This document shows positions 25,186-33,488 of a stretch of DNA of 64,000 bases, one piece after another. Numbering within the stretch: the stretch's first letter is position 1; every line of letters begins with the position of its first letter. The position numbers and the translations under genes were made by a program. Below the pieces are notes generated by a model that saw only the letters and a list, made by a program, of their open reading frames with translations, was not told the origin of the DNA and searched no databases. Origin of the DNA: DATKLL01 sp035542475 (GTDB lineage: Bacteria > Desulfobacterota > Syntrophia > Syntrophales > UBA2185); NCBI GenBank assembly GCA_035542475.1, contig DATKLL010000146.1, positions 1-64,000 of the forward strand, given 5' to 3'.

Positions 25186-26931
25186 TTAAGGATTAGCCGG
25201 TAAAGACATGTCTTTCATTTTAAGCTGGATGTCGGAAATCCCGTTCCAGTTATTGATGTGCGGTGTAAAGGCTATATCAAGGGCGGATCCGGACAGGGAA
25301 TCAATAAGGTGTCCTTTATTGAACCAGATAGAGTTGTAGGATATGCCGTCACCGGTCAGGCGCATCCACAAATGGTTGTTACCTACCACAGACTGAGAGG
25401 TGACATTAATATTTTTGACGCATAGAACAGGTTCAGGATTGCCGCTGCCGAAGGGGGCAAGCCTGCCGATCTGTGATATAAGCTCATGGCTTATATCGTT
25501 GAGATTACACATGGCATCAATATTGGTTTGTGAGACAAAATCGGAAATATTAATTTGCTTACTGATGACGTCTTCGAGCATGATTGCAAACTCTTTAATG
25601 TCCTCTTCCTTGATTGAAATCCCAGCGGCATACCGGTGTCCTCCATAAGACAACAGCAAAGAATCGCATTCTTTCAATCCCAAATACATATTATAATCTG
25701 AGATACTTCTTCCGGAACCCTTGCCGATTCCGTCTTTCAGACTTATCAAAATGGTAGGTCTGTTATACCGGTCTACCAGTTTTGAAGCCACGATGCCTAT
25801 TACGCCAGGGTGCCATTTATCGGATGCAAACACAAGGGATCGAACATTTCCCGGGTCCATCGTTTTTTCAATTTCATCAATTATCTCGTTAAGTATGCTT
25901 TTCCCCATAGCCTGACGTTTGCGATTATAGATTTCGAGGTTTTGAGCGATCCTTCTGGCCTCTTCAATGTCGTCAGTCAAAAGAAGTCGGACTGCTTCAT
26001 TCGCAGTCGCAACACGCCCTGCCGCGTTGATCCGTGGAATCAGGCAGAATGAGGCCTTGCCGGAATCAATAACCTGAGTATCGATACCGCAAATTTCCTT
26101 TAATGCCCGCAGCCCAACTCTTTTGCCTTCCGTGATTAGGTCAAGGCCGATCTTTGTAAAGATCCTGTTCTCATCTAGAAGCGGACAGATGTCGCCGATG
26201 GTGCCAAGAGCAACAAGGTCCAGATATTCTTTTAGATTCGGATATTTTTTATTCTCCCAGAAACCGTTTTTCCGCAGTTTTCCCCTCAAAGCTATAAGGA
26301 AATTAAAAACAATGCCCACAGCGGCGAGATCCTTAAATGGGAATGTGCATTCCCTGCGATTCTGATCAATAATCGCAACAGCATCGGGAAGAGTGTTGGG
26401 AACTTCATGATGGTCAAGTATGATAGTGTCAATGCCTGCAGAACGTGCATAAGATATCTGTTCATGATCAGAGATGCCGCAATCGACAGTAATAATTAGT
26501 TTAATATTGTCGGCCTTCATCCCGTCAATCGCAGCTTTGTTAAGGCCGTATCCCTCTTTAATACGGTCAGGAATGTAATATGCGACATTAGGATCGATCT
26601 CCCGAAGGAACTTTAAAAGAACGACAACGGCTGTTACGCCATCGGCATCATAATCACCATATATTACAATTTTTTCTTTGTTATAAATCGCCCTGATTAA
26701 ACGTTGTACCCCCTTTTGCATATCCGTCATCAGGAGAGGATTATGCAGGTCATTCAGGGATGGTGACAGATACCTGTTGGCATCATCGGCGGTCAAAATT
26801 CGGCGGCTCGTTAATATGCGGGAAACAATATGGTGAATATGCAGTTCCCTGACCAGCATATCCTGTATATCTCTGTCTCCTTCTAATAACCTCCATTGTG
26901 TTGTGGGTAAACCTGCTGCCGTCATGGTCAT
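25186..26931 (-). CDS. recJ: Single-stranded-DNA-specific exonuclease RecJ
   Basis: 581 residues. A DHH/DHHA1 phosphoesterase with motif I YGDYDADGVTA (91-101), motif II VDCGIS and motif III LDHHEVP (172-178), followed by the DHHA1 domain with RINAAGR, SDKWHPGVIGIVASK and GSGRSI...GGHRYAAG. A C-terminal OB-like domain follows. It degrades 5' ends of single-stranded DNA in recombination and mismatch repair. All metal-binding motifs are intact and the length is typical. Confidence 0.95.
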   Translation of the reverse strand: MTMTAAGLPTTQWRLLEGDRDIQDMLVRELHIHHIVSRILTSRRILTADDANRYLSPSLNDLHNPLLMTDMQKGVQRLIRAIYNKEKIVIYGDYDADGVTAVVVLLKFLREIDPNVAYYIPDRIKEGYGLNKAAIDGMKADNIKLIITVDCGISDHEQISYARSAGIDTIILDHHEVPNTLPDAVAIIDQNRRECTFPFKDLAAVGIVFNFLIALRGKLRKNGFWENKKYPNLKEYLDLVALGTIGDICPLLDENRIFTKIGLDLITEGKRVGLRALKEICGIDTQVIDSGKASFCLIPRINAAGRVATANEAVRLLLTDDIEEARRIAQNLEIYNRKRQAMGKSILNEIIDEIEKTMDPGNVRSLVFASDKWHPGVIGIVASKLVDRYNRPTILISLKDGIGKGSGRSISDYNMYLGLKECDSLLLSYGGHRYAAGISIKEEDIKEFAIMLEDVISKQINISDFVSQTNIDAMCNLNDISHELISQIGRLAPFGSGNPEPVLCVKNINVTSQSVVGNNHLWMRLTGDGISYNSIWFNKGHLIDSLSGSALDIAFTPHINNWNGISDIQLKMKDMSLPANP

Positions 26932-26985
26932 TTAAATTTCTTCTCATCCGGAATTTGATACATATGCCTTAGATGACATTTTTTT

Positions 26986-27013
26986 ATAATATCAATATGG
27001 ACATCCATGTCAA
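26986..27013 (-). promoter_or_regulatory. Sigma70 promoter of recJ
   Basis: On the minus strand: TTGACA (27008-27013), a 16-bp spacer and TATTAT (26986-26991), about 55 bp before the recJ start codon. Confidence 0.65.
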
Positions 27014-27084
27014 GGAAAGAATGATTACGGAATCAATAACGCATCAGACTTACTTGATATTTTATTATTAATACAATCTTAAAT

Positions 27085-27100
27085 AGGAGGAGAACCTCCT
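27085..27100. repeat. AGGAGG-AGAA-CCTCCT hairpin
   Basis: AGGAGG (27085-27090) and CCTCCT (27095-27100) form a 6-bp hairpin, 7 bp with a flanking T-G pair. No T-run follows on either strand, so it is not a standard terminator. Confidence 0.4.
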
Positions 27101-27245
27101 GAAAAGATTCCTGTAAAGATGATGTTTGGCAGCAGTCAAAAAAAGGGATTAAAATATACTTAAAGGCTGGATTTATTTACTGACCTCATAAATATCATTA
27201 ATTCTTCAGTAAAGGTTATCGATAAACTTCATCTATGTTAGTTTT

Positions 27246-27443
27246 TTATAGTGCCTTCTTAACAAAGCCGGACCGTATGCATTTCGTACACACTTTTGTT
27301 CGTTTTATCGCCCCAGTTTTTATATCCACACAACGTAACTTTTGAAGGTTAGGATACCATGTCCTTTTTGTTTTGTTATTTGCATGGCTTACATTGTGAC
27401 CGATAACTGGCTTTTTGCCGCATATATCACAGATTCTTGACAC
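27246..27443 (-). CDS. rpmB: Ribosomal protein bL28 (zinc-ribbon form)
   Basis: 65 residues from a GTG start with AAGGAG 8 nt upstream. It has the L28 hallmark GHNVSHANNKTKRTWYPNLQ and two Cys pairs (CDIC near the N-terminus, CTKC near the C-terminus). These mark the zinc-binding form of this large-subunit protein. No rpmG or other ribosomal gene adjoins, so it is a single-gene unit. Confidence 0.95.
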   Translation of the reverse strand: MSRICDICGKKPVIGHNVSHANNKTKRTWYPNLQKLRCVDIKTGAIKRTKVCTKCIRSGFVKKAL

Positions 27444-27475
27444 GTTAAATCTCCTTATTAAAAAAAAGTGGGCTG

Positions 27476-27504
27476 TTTCTAAAACATTGCAGTAAAATTT
27501 GCAA
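27476..27504 (-). promoter_or_regulatory. Candidate promoter of rpmB
   Basis: On the minus strand: TTGCAA (27499-27504), a 17-bp spacer and TAGAAA (27476-27481). Moderate match to sigma70 boxes, 33 bp before the GTG. Confidence 0.4.
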
Positions 27505-27577
27505 GTTTTTTTTAACTGTCCGCCTTGCGAGCATGATAAGTCTCATAGACCAACGACTTATGCCCTTTTTCCCAAAC

Positions 27578-27606
27578 TTGATGTTGATATTTTATTATAT
27601 TATAGT
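27578..27606 (+). promoter_or_regulatory. Candidate promoter of phosphofructokinase gene
   Basis: TTGATG (27578-27583), a 17-bp spacer and TATAGT (27601-27606). It sits in a very AT-rich stretch about 90 bp before the start codon. Confidence 0.45.
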
Positions 27607-27694
27607 TATGTTATAAAATAATGTTAATCTTTATTAAAAAATGATCAAAATGCACAATTAATCAGAAACTTAAAATATGTAAGGATTAAGAATT

Positions 27695-28798
27695 ATGAAA
27701 CTAAAGATAGCCATTTTGACAGGAGGAGGGGATTGTCCCGGCTTGAATGGAGCGATCAAATGGGTTACAAAAACTGCCCTTGATCCAAAACTTGCCGAGA
27801 AACGTTCAGTCTCGTTTGAAGTTGTGGGCATTACCGAAGGCTGGAGAGGATTAGTGGAAGTGGATCCTGATGATTCCAAAAGTCGTGATCGATATATTAC
27901 GCATCTGGATGAAGAGATTGTGCGAACATGGGACCGTTACGGTGGAACGCACTTAGGAACATCACGTACAAACCCGTTTAATCCGAAAAATGATCGCTCC
28001 GAAACATTAATCCGCAACATAAAAAAACTCGGGATTGATGTTATTGCCGTACTAGGGGGAGAAGATACCCTTGGAGTAGCGTATAAACTATATAAGTTAG
28101 GGATTAAGACCGTTGGCATCCCGAAGACTATAGACAATGACCTTACAGGAACGGAATATTCACTAGGTTATGATACGGCCGTCAATGTAATAACGGAAGA
28201 AATTGACCGGTTAAGAACCACCGCAGGTTCTCACAGCCGTAATTTCGTGGTTGAAACCATGGGACGTCACGCGGGATGGCTCGCGCTTCATGGAGGAGAG
28301 TGCAGCGGCGCTTATATAATTCTGATACCTGAATATCCTTTTGATATAGACGTTGTATGCGAACTTCTGCGCGAACGGAAAGGCCGAGAAATAAACTACT
28401 CAATTATTGTCGTTTCCGAAGGGGCCAAACCTGCGGGTCAGCAGGAATTCCTCAGAGATAATAAAGTTGATGAATTCGGACATCCCACTCTTGGCGGAAT
28501 AGCGAGCTCTGTTGCAAATGAAATTGAAAAGAGGACCGGGTTTGAGACACGATCTCTCTTACTGAGCCATTTGCAAAGGGGAGGGACACCATCTGCGCAT
28601 GATCGTCTGATGGCAAGGTGGTTTGGAATAGCCGCCGTGGATATGATTGTCAACGAAGATTTCGGTCGCATGGTGAGCCTGACGAGAGGTGAAATTACGA
28701 GCGTTCCGCTTAAAGAGATTATTAATAAGTTAAAGCTTGTTGATGTGGAAAAATATTATGACACTGAACGCTACAATGGCAGGAGATCAATATTGTAG
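27695..28798 (+). CDS. 6-phosphofructokinase, pyrophosphate-type signature
   Basis: 367 residues with AAGGA 9 nt before the ATG. A PfkA-superfamily enzyme with TGGGDCPGLN, GGEDTLG (Asp124) and PKTIDND (Lys144). In this superfamily Asp at the GGxDx position together with Lys in PKTIDND marks pyrophosphate-dependent enzymes, while ATP enzymes carry Gly at the first site. Catalytic IDND and the sugar-phosphate segments METMGRHAGWLAL and HLQRGG are present. It should catalyse reversible fructose-6-phosphate phosphorylation with PPi, which saves ATP in fermentative or syntrophic metabolism. PPi could come from the acyl-CoA ligases. Monocistronic, convergent with the NarL-type regulator. Confidence 0.88.
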   Translation: MKLKIAILTGGGDCPGLNGAIKWVTKTALDPKLAEKRSVSFEVVGITEGWRGLVEVDPDDSKSRDRYITHLDEEIVRTWDRYGGTHLGTSRTNPFNPKNDRSETLIRNIKKLGIDVIAVLGGEDTLGVAYKLYKLGIKTVGIPKTIDNDLTGTEYSLGYDTAVNVITEEIDRLRTTAGSHSRNFVVETMGRHAGWLALHGGECSGAYIILIPEYPFDIDVVCELLRERKGREINYSIIVVSEGAKPAGQQEFLRDNKVDEFGHPTLGGIASSVANEIEKRTGFETRSLLLSHLQRGGTPSAHDRLMARWFGIAAVDMIVNEDFGRMVSLTRGEITSVPLKEIINKLKLVDVEKYYDTERYNGRRSIL

Positions 28799-28810
28799 AT
28801 AAAGTATTAA

Positions 28811-29464
28811 TTAACTTTCAAGTGCGACTAATCCTTCACGAATGGCGTATTTTGTCAACTCTGCAATTGTATGTATTTCCAGTTTCTCCATAATATTCCG
28901 CCGATGAGTTTCTATGGTCTTAATGCTCAAATTTAAATGGGCAGCTATTTCCTTAGCAGATAAACCCTCAGCCAGCAATTGCAGTATCTCACGTTCCCTG
29001 GAAGTGAGTATGGTGCGCGTAGAAAGAGAATTATCGGACATCTTGTTGAGATATCCTTTCACAACCACATCAGCAATTCTTGGACTGAGATACGTATTGC
29101 CAGCAGCAACCTGACGAATAGCGCTGACAAGCTCGGCAAAGGCACAATCTTTGAGGAGATACCCTGATGCACCGGCTTCCAGCATGCCGAGGACGAACCG
29201 TCTGTCCGAATGCATGGACAATGCGATGACCTTCACGTTAGATGTTCCGGCTCTTATTTTTCGAGTGGCCTCTATGCCATTAAGATCCGGCATGGAGACG
29301 TCCATAATGACGACATTGGGCGAAAGCTTCTCAGCAAGTTTGACAGTCTTTCTCCCATTTTCAGCTTCGGCAACTACCTCCATTCCTGCTTCCTTTTCAA
29401 TCAGGGTACGCAGACCATCCCGAAAAATATTGTGATCATCGGCGAGAAGTACTCTGATACTCAT
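28811..29464 (-). CDS. NarL/LuxR-type response regulator
   Basis: 217 residues: a receiver (1-120; acidic residues ADDH, phospho-acceptor Asp in VIMDVSMPDLNG, conserved Lys in LLKD) and a C-terminal LuxR helix-turn-helix (LTSREREILQLLAEGLSAKEIAAHLNLSIKTIETHRRNI, about 148-187). Typical length. The start lies within the 3' end of the kinase gene upstream (29-bp overlap), so kinase and regulator are translationally coupled and surely cognate. Confidence 0.93.
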   Translation of the reverse strand: MSIRVLLADDHNIFRDGLRTLIEKEAGMEVVAEAENGRKTVKLAEKLSPNVVIMDVSMPDLNGIEATRKIRAGTSNVKVIALSMHSDRRFVLGMLEAGASGYLLKDCAFAELVSAIRQVAAGNTYLSPRIADVVVKGYLNKMSDNSLSTRTILTSREREILQLLAEGLSAKEIAAHLNLSIKTIETHRRNIMEKLEIHTIAELTKYAIREGLVALES

Positions 29465-30941
29465 TTTTTATTGCCCTCCTTTTGTTTTTCTTTTTTCTAG
29501 GCGCTAATAGAGTAATACTTGTACCGAAGCCTTTTTCAGTTTCGATCTCAAAAAGACCGCCAAGGTATCTTAAACGCTCTTGTATACTGAAAAGACCGAA
29601 ACCCCCCGTAAGTTTCGCAACGATGCTGGTTCCGGAGATATCGAATCCTATGCCATCATCCTTAATCGTAATTTGTACGTTGTTGCCTGATTTTTTAAGA
29701 GTGACGTGTGCCTCTTTCGCGCAAGCGTGCTTGATAACATTCATAAGAAGTTCCCTTGTGGCTCGAAAAAGCAACAGTTGAATTTCTTCGTCGATCCCGC
29801 GAATTTTAGAATCACTTGTCAAAACAATCCGTAGGCAGTGCTTCGCCTGGATCTGCTCGCACAGCCAATAGATAGCTTCGGTGAAACCCAATTCGTATAG
29901 GACAGAAGGGCTGAGGTCTGTCATCAACGACCTGGCTTGCTGAATGGACTGATTGATCATATCCCCGATTTCCAACAGGGGCTTCTTTAAACCGTTATTT
30001 GACGTATGGCTGATGAGAGATTCCAGTTTAATCTTTGTCAGAGCAAGTGTTTGTCCGATGTTGTCATGCAGGTCGACGGCGATCCGCCGACGTTCCCTTT
30101 CTTCCGTCATGACCAGTTCTGATGTAAGCGATCGAAGCATTTCATTACTTGCCAGGATTTTTTCTTCCGCATTTTTTAGCTTTGATATATCCAGAAGAGA
30201 CATGACTGTTCTTTCCGTCGATGGTATCTCCGCGATATTCACCAGTACATTCCGTACATCACCCTGTCTGTTTGTGATACGGAATTCATAGCCGTCCTCT
30301 GACATTTTGAAATTTTTTCCCCATGGTCGTTTGAGAATGTTTGCTCCGGGCAAGTCATCTTCAAGAACAAAATCTGTCCAGCTCGTCTTACCCTCTATCT
30401 GAGACCTTGAAAACCCGGAAAGCCTTTCAAACTGTCTGTTCGCCAAGATAATGGTTGTATCCTCATCAATAATGATAGTCGCTGTACCCGTATTTTCAAA
30501 AATCGTACGATATCTGACCTCCGACTCCTTCAGCACATCTTCCATCCGTTTCCGCTCGGTACGTTCCTCAACTTCAGAGAGCGCCCGGGAAACTGCAGGC
30601 CCCAAACGGGACAATCGGTCTTTCAGTATATAATCAGTCGCTCCTTTCTTGAGTAGTTCAATAGCCATTTCCTCACCTATTGCACCCGAAACAAAAATAA
30701 ATGGCACGTCCGGGCACCTTTCCATGGCTATCTTCAGGGCTGACAACCCATCAAATGATGGCATCGAATAATCAGAAAGTATTATCTCCGGAATAAATTC
30801 CTCTAGGGCGTCGAGAAATGATTTTCTGGATGAGGCGAGTCTTGATATGAAGATCAGTCCCGATTCAGTGAGTTCATCTTTCATCAATTCGGCATCCGTC
30901 GGGACATCGTCCAGTATTAATATGCGCAATTCTCTACTCAC
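29436..30941 (-). CDS. Receiver-PAS-histidine kinase (HisKA_3 type)
   Basis: 501 residues from a GTG start with GAGG 9 nt upstream. Order: an N-terminal receiver (4-125; acceptor Asp in IILSDYSMPSFDG), a PAS domain (about 143-265; YRTIFENTGTATIIIDED), a HisKA_3 dimerisation domain with the phospho-His in RRRIAVDLHDNIGQ, and an HATPase with ELLMNVIKHA, DDGIGFD and GGFGLFSIQERL. No membrane segments, so a cytosolic sensor. The leading receiver suggests input from another kinase. It likely phosphorylates the overlapping NarL-type regulator. A basic tail (KKKNKRRAIKNE) ends the protein. Confidence 0.92.
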   Translation of the reverse strand: MSRELRILILDDVPTDAELMKDELTESGLIFISRLASSRKSFLDALEEFIPEIILSDYSMPSFDGLSALKIAMERCPDVPFIFVSGAIGEEMAIELLKKGATDYILKDRLSRLGPAVSRALSEVEERTERKRMEDVLKESEVRYRTIFENTGTATIIIDEDTTIILANRQFERLSGFSRSQIEGKTSWTDFVLEDDLPGANILKRPWGKNFKMSEDGYEFRITNRQGDVRNVLVNIAEIPSTERTVMSLLDISKLKNAEEKILASNEMLRSLTSELVMTEERERRRIAVDLHDNIGQTLALTKIKLESLISHTSNNGLKKPLLEIGDMINQSIQQARSLMTDLSPSVLYELGFTEAIYWLCEQIQAKHCLRIVLTSDSKIRGIDEEIQLLLFRATRELLMNVIKHACAKEAHVTLKKSGNNVQITIKDDGIGFDISGTSIVAKLTGGFGLFSIQERLRYLGGLFEIETEKGFGTSITLLAPRKKKNKRRAIKNEYQSTSRR

Positions 30942-31076
30942 GATTAAACCTCAATCCTTCTCGGCATATTAAACTTTCATTATCACTTAAGGTGATTAGA
31001 AATTAAGGTTAATTCACATGTTATCTAATATTTTGGATCAAGTCATAAATCAATGGGGATATTAAAGTAGCGTAAT

Positions 31077-31094
31077 GGTAGGTAAAAACTACCT
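31077..31094. promoter_or_regulatory. Palindrome GGTAGGTAAAAACTACCT, candidate operator
   Basis: GGTAG (31077-31081) and CTACC (31089-31093) are perfect arms around 7 bp. The shifted arms AGGTA and TACCT are also perfect. Dyads of this size are typical for NarL-type regulators, one of which is encoded just downstream of the divergent kinase. Binding by that regulator is inference. Confidence 0.4.
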
Positions 31095-31162
31095 GTAAAT
31101 ATTATAACACGGACATGAATCGGCAAAGAGTTCTTTATAATATGATCCTTCGCCTGATTTTA

Positions 31163-31203
31163 AATTGGGGCACATTTAGATCTAAAATAATTTTTCCCCA
31201 ATT
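31163..31203. repeat. Nested inverted repeats
   Basis: AATTGGGG (31163-31170) and CCCCAATT (31196-31203) are perfect 8-bp arms. They enclose the perfect 12-bp palindrome TTTAGATCTAAA (31175-31186). T-richness lies inside the loop, so this is not an ordinary terminator on the plus strand. Confidence 0.5.
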
Positions 31204-31501
31204 ATCTTTTTCCTTTTCCGGAAGAATACACATCATACTTTTCCCTATGGACGAATAAGATATTTAGCTGCCTGGATCAAGGTTTCTCCCGATTGTGGGG
31301 ATATTTTTACTTTGCTAGGTATAAATCATAAACCATCAACCACCTTTCAAGACAAGCGGGATACGATTATGACACGCCTGGTTAATCTTATTATTATTTG
31401 ATGGGTAATACAGGATGTTAAAAAATCATCTCGTTATCTTTTTTGTTCCATACTTTTGAGTACGGGAACTTATCGTAGATAAAGAAAGATAGGGAATTAT
31501 A

Positions 31502-32146
31502 ATGACGGATATCCTTATAAAACAAAGAAGACATAGTTATTTGTTTGCCGTCTTCGCAGGACTCTTTATTCTATGTTTGTTGTTGACTTTTCCTTCCGCG
31601 GCAGATGTCTATAGGTATGTCGAAGAAAAGGGAATCATACATTTTAGCGATGTCCGTAAGAATTCCAAACTCAAGGTCTGGATAAGAGAAGAGCCGGTTC
31701 ATTTTCTGCCTGGGACTGATTTTACAGAGTATGATTCTCTGATTGCAGAGGCGGCCCATAAGTACGGGGTAGATTTTGCTTTAGTAAAGGCTGTAATAAA
31801 GACCGAATCCAATTTTAACCATAAGGCGATCTCGAAAAAAGGCGCCAAAGGTCTGATGCAGCTCATGCCCCGGACGGCATCAATTTTGGGAGTCAACGAC
31901 TGCTTTCATCCCGAAGATAATATCATTGGCGGTATACGCCACCTGGGATACCTGATTGATCTATTTAATGGTAACATTCCCCTGGCTTTGGCTGCATATA
32001 ACGCCGGTGAAGGTACTGTTGTCAAATACAGAGGGATTCCTCCTTACCCAGAGACACGTATTTATATACGAAGAGTTCTCGACAATTACGACCGTTATAA
32101 GCTGGAAGCAATAAATGCGACAGTTACAGTAAAAGTAGATCAGTAA
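31502..32146 (+). CDS. Lytic transglycosylase (SLT) with N-terminal DUF4124
   Basis: 214 residues. A membrane/signal segment (about 12-34) leads into a short DUF4124 domain (VYRYVEEKGIIHFSDV, 36-52) and then a C-terminal soluble-lytic-transglycosylase domain (75-200). The latter has catalytic Glu102 in KTESNFNHKA, then GLMQLMP and AAYNAGEG. It cleaves peptidoglycan glycosidic bonds in the periplasm. AGGG precedes the ATG. It stands alone between a divergent kinase and a convergent phosphofructokinase gene. Confidence 0.92.
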   Translation: MTDILIKQRRHSYLFAVFAGLFILCLLLTFPSAADVYRYVEEKGIIHFSDVRKNSKLKVWIREEPVHFLPGTDFTEYDSLIAEAAHKYGVDFALVKAVIKTESNFNHKAISKKGAKGLMQLMPRTASILGVNDCFHPEDNIIGGIRHLGYLIDLFNGNIPLALAAYNAGEGTVVKYRGIPPYPETRIYIRRVLDNYDRYKLEAINATVTVKVDQ

Positions 32147-32180
32147 TATTTATTATCGGTCCTAATCTGGATTTCACTGT

Positions 32181-33488
32181 CTATTCTTTCATAGAAGGCG
32201 GTTGGCCCGTTGTCTCCAGAACACGCATCCATACGTTGCCCTCAGGATTTACCTGTGATCCGGATGTGACCATTCGAAAAGGGATGTACACATATTCATC
32301 CTTCACCAGACCGACCATCATGCTTGTTTTGCCCGCCATACCTGCATGAACGGCATATTGACCCAAGGCACCGCAGTAGATACTGTCGCTTGCATTGGCA
32401 GGCACACTGCGAATTGTATAACTCGGGTCTATATATTTCAGATTTATCTCCAAACCGGTTTTTTTGAAATATTCTTCTATCCTGGCCTTCAAAAACAGAC
32501 CGATGTCCAACAGCTTTATGTTGCCCGATGCATCCTTTTCCACGACCTCATTATCTTTGTGAATGAGTTCCTGGCCGGCTCCTTCCGCAACAAGGATTAC
32601 GCAATGGCCACTTCTTTTCAGTCGCTTCTCCAGGTTTTTGAAAAAACCATTCTCCCCCTCCAAGTCGAAAGGTACCTCCGGTATCAAAACAAAATTGACA
32701 TCTCCCTGTGCCAGGGCTGCGCCAGCCGCAATATGACCAGATTGGCGGCCCATAATCTTCACGAGACCGATCCCCATCGGGGCACCCTGCGCTTCAATAT
32801 GTGAACACTGGATGACCTTGACTGCTTCAGATATGGCTGTATCGAAACCGAATGTTTTCTGAATAAGGTTCAGGTCGTTGTCGATAGTCTTCGGTATACC
32901 GATAATACTGATGTGAAGCTTTCTTTTTGTTACCTCTTCCGCGATAAATCTGGCAGCTCTCATGGTACCATCCCCGCCTATACAGAAAAGAATATCGACA
33001 TTCATGCGTTTTAAAGTGTTTACCACCTCAGCAGGATCCTGCATACCGCGGGAAGAAGATAGAATGCTTCCTCCGGAAGTGTGGATGTCTTTTACAATAT
33101 CCGGCTTCAGCTCTATTGCCTGATGGCCGAATTTTGGAATCAAGCCCTGGAACCCGTATTTAATCCCCACAACGTTTGTTACCCCATACCGGTAAAAGAG
33201 TTCCATGAAAATTGCCCTTATGACATCATTGATACCGGGACAGAGACCACCGCATGTTACAATTGCTGCCTTTGTCTGAACTGGATCAAAAAAAATTTTT
33301 TCCCGCGGACCTGCCACTTCAATTGACAGCGGTACGCCATCCGTAGTAGTTAAATCTCTATAGTGTTCAAGGTAAATATTAAAGAGAATGCGTTTACTGT
33401 CTGGTGTAAAGTAGCTGACATTCACCGGGGATGGTATGGTTCTCACACCCAGATCCTGAATGGTAAAATCAGTTAGTCCTGTATCCAT
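32181..33488 (-). CDS. 6-phosphofructokinase, TP0108/plant-like ATP-type signature
   Basis: 435 residues from the ATG at 33488, with GGGAGG about 10 nt upstream; an upstream in-frame start at 33527 lies deeper in the neighbouring gene. The long PfkA-superfamily form has an N-terminal extension of about 70 residues, then TCGGLCPGIN, GGDGT (Gly174), PKTIDND (Lys200), KIMGRQSGHIAAGAALA and YIDPSYTIRSVPA. Gly at the first site with Lys at the second is the combination I know from plant ATP-PFKs and Treponema TP0108, so ATP is the expected donor. It overlaps the 3' end of the flavoprotein gene by 20 bp. Confidence 0.85.
   Translation of the reverse strand: MDTGLTDFTIQDLGVRTIPSPVNVSYFTPDSKRILFNIYLEHYRDLTTTDGVPLSIEVAGPREKIFFDPVQTKAAIVTCGGLCPGINDVIRAIFMELFYRYGVTNVVGIKYGFQGLIPKFGHQAIELKPDIVKDIHTSGGSILSSSRGMQDPAEVVNTLKRMNVDILFCIGGDGTMRAARFIAEEVTKRKLHISIIGIPKTIDNDLNLIQKTFGFDTAISEAVKVIQCSHIEAQGAPMGIGLVKIMGRQSGHIAAGAALAQGDVNFVLIPEVPFDLEGENGFFKNLEKRLKRSGHCVILVAEGAGQELIHKDNEVVEKDASGNIKLLDIGLFLKARIEEYFKKTGLEINLKYIDPSYTIRSVPANASDSIYCGALGQYAVHAGMAGKTSMMVGLVKDEYVYIPFRMVTSGSQVNPEGNVWMRVLETTGQPPSMKE

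Larger units (their letters stand above)
26932..27245. other. Gene-free stretch between recJ and rpmB
   Basis: 314 bp holding the recJ promoter (26986-27013) and a small perfect hairpin (27085-27100). The rest is AT-rich and shows no credible frame or RNA gene. Confidence 0.7.
30942..31501. other. 560-bp gene-free region with palindromes
   Basis: No credible frame on either strand. It separates two divergently transcribed units, so it should hold both promoters. It contains the inverted repeats listed at 31077-31094 and 31163-31203 and an imperfect hairpin GTTCCATAC...GTACGGGAAC at 31445-31469, ahead of the transglycosylase gene. No tRNA or known riboswitch motif was recognised. Confidence 0.6.

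Noticed and set aside
27085..27100. AGGAGG...CCTCCT hairpin as a terminator or a sequestered ribosome site
   Set aside because: No T-run on either strand and no credible start codon at proper spacing. Kept only as a repeat.
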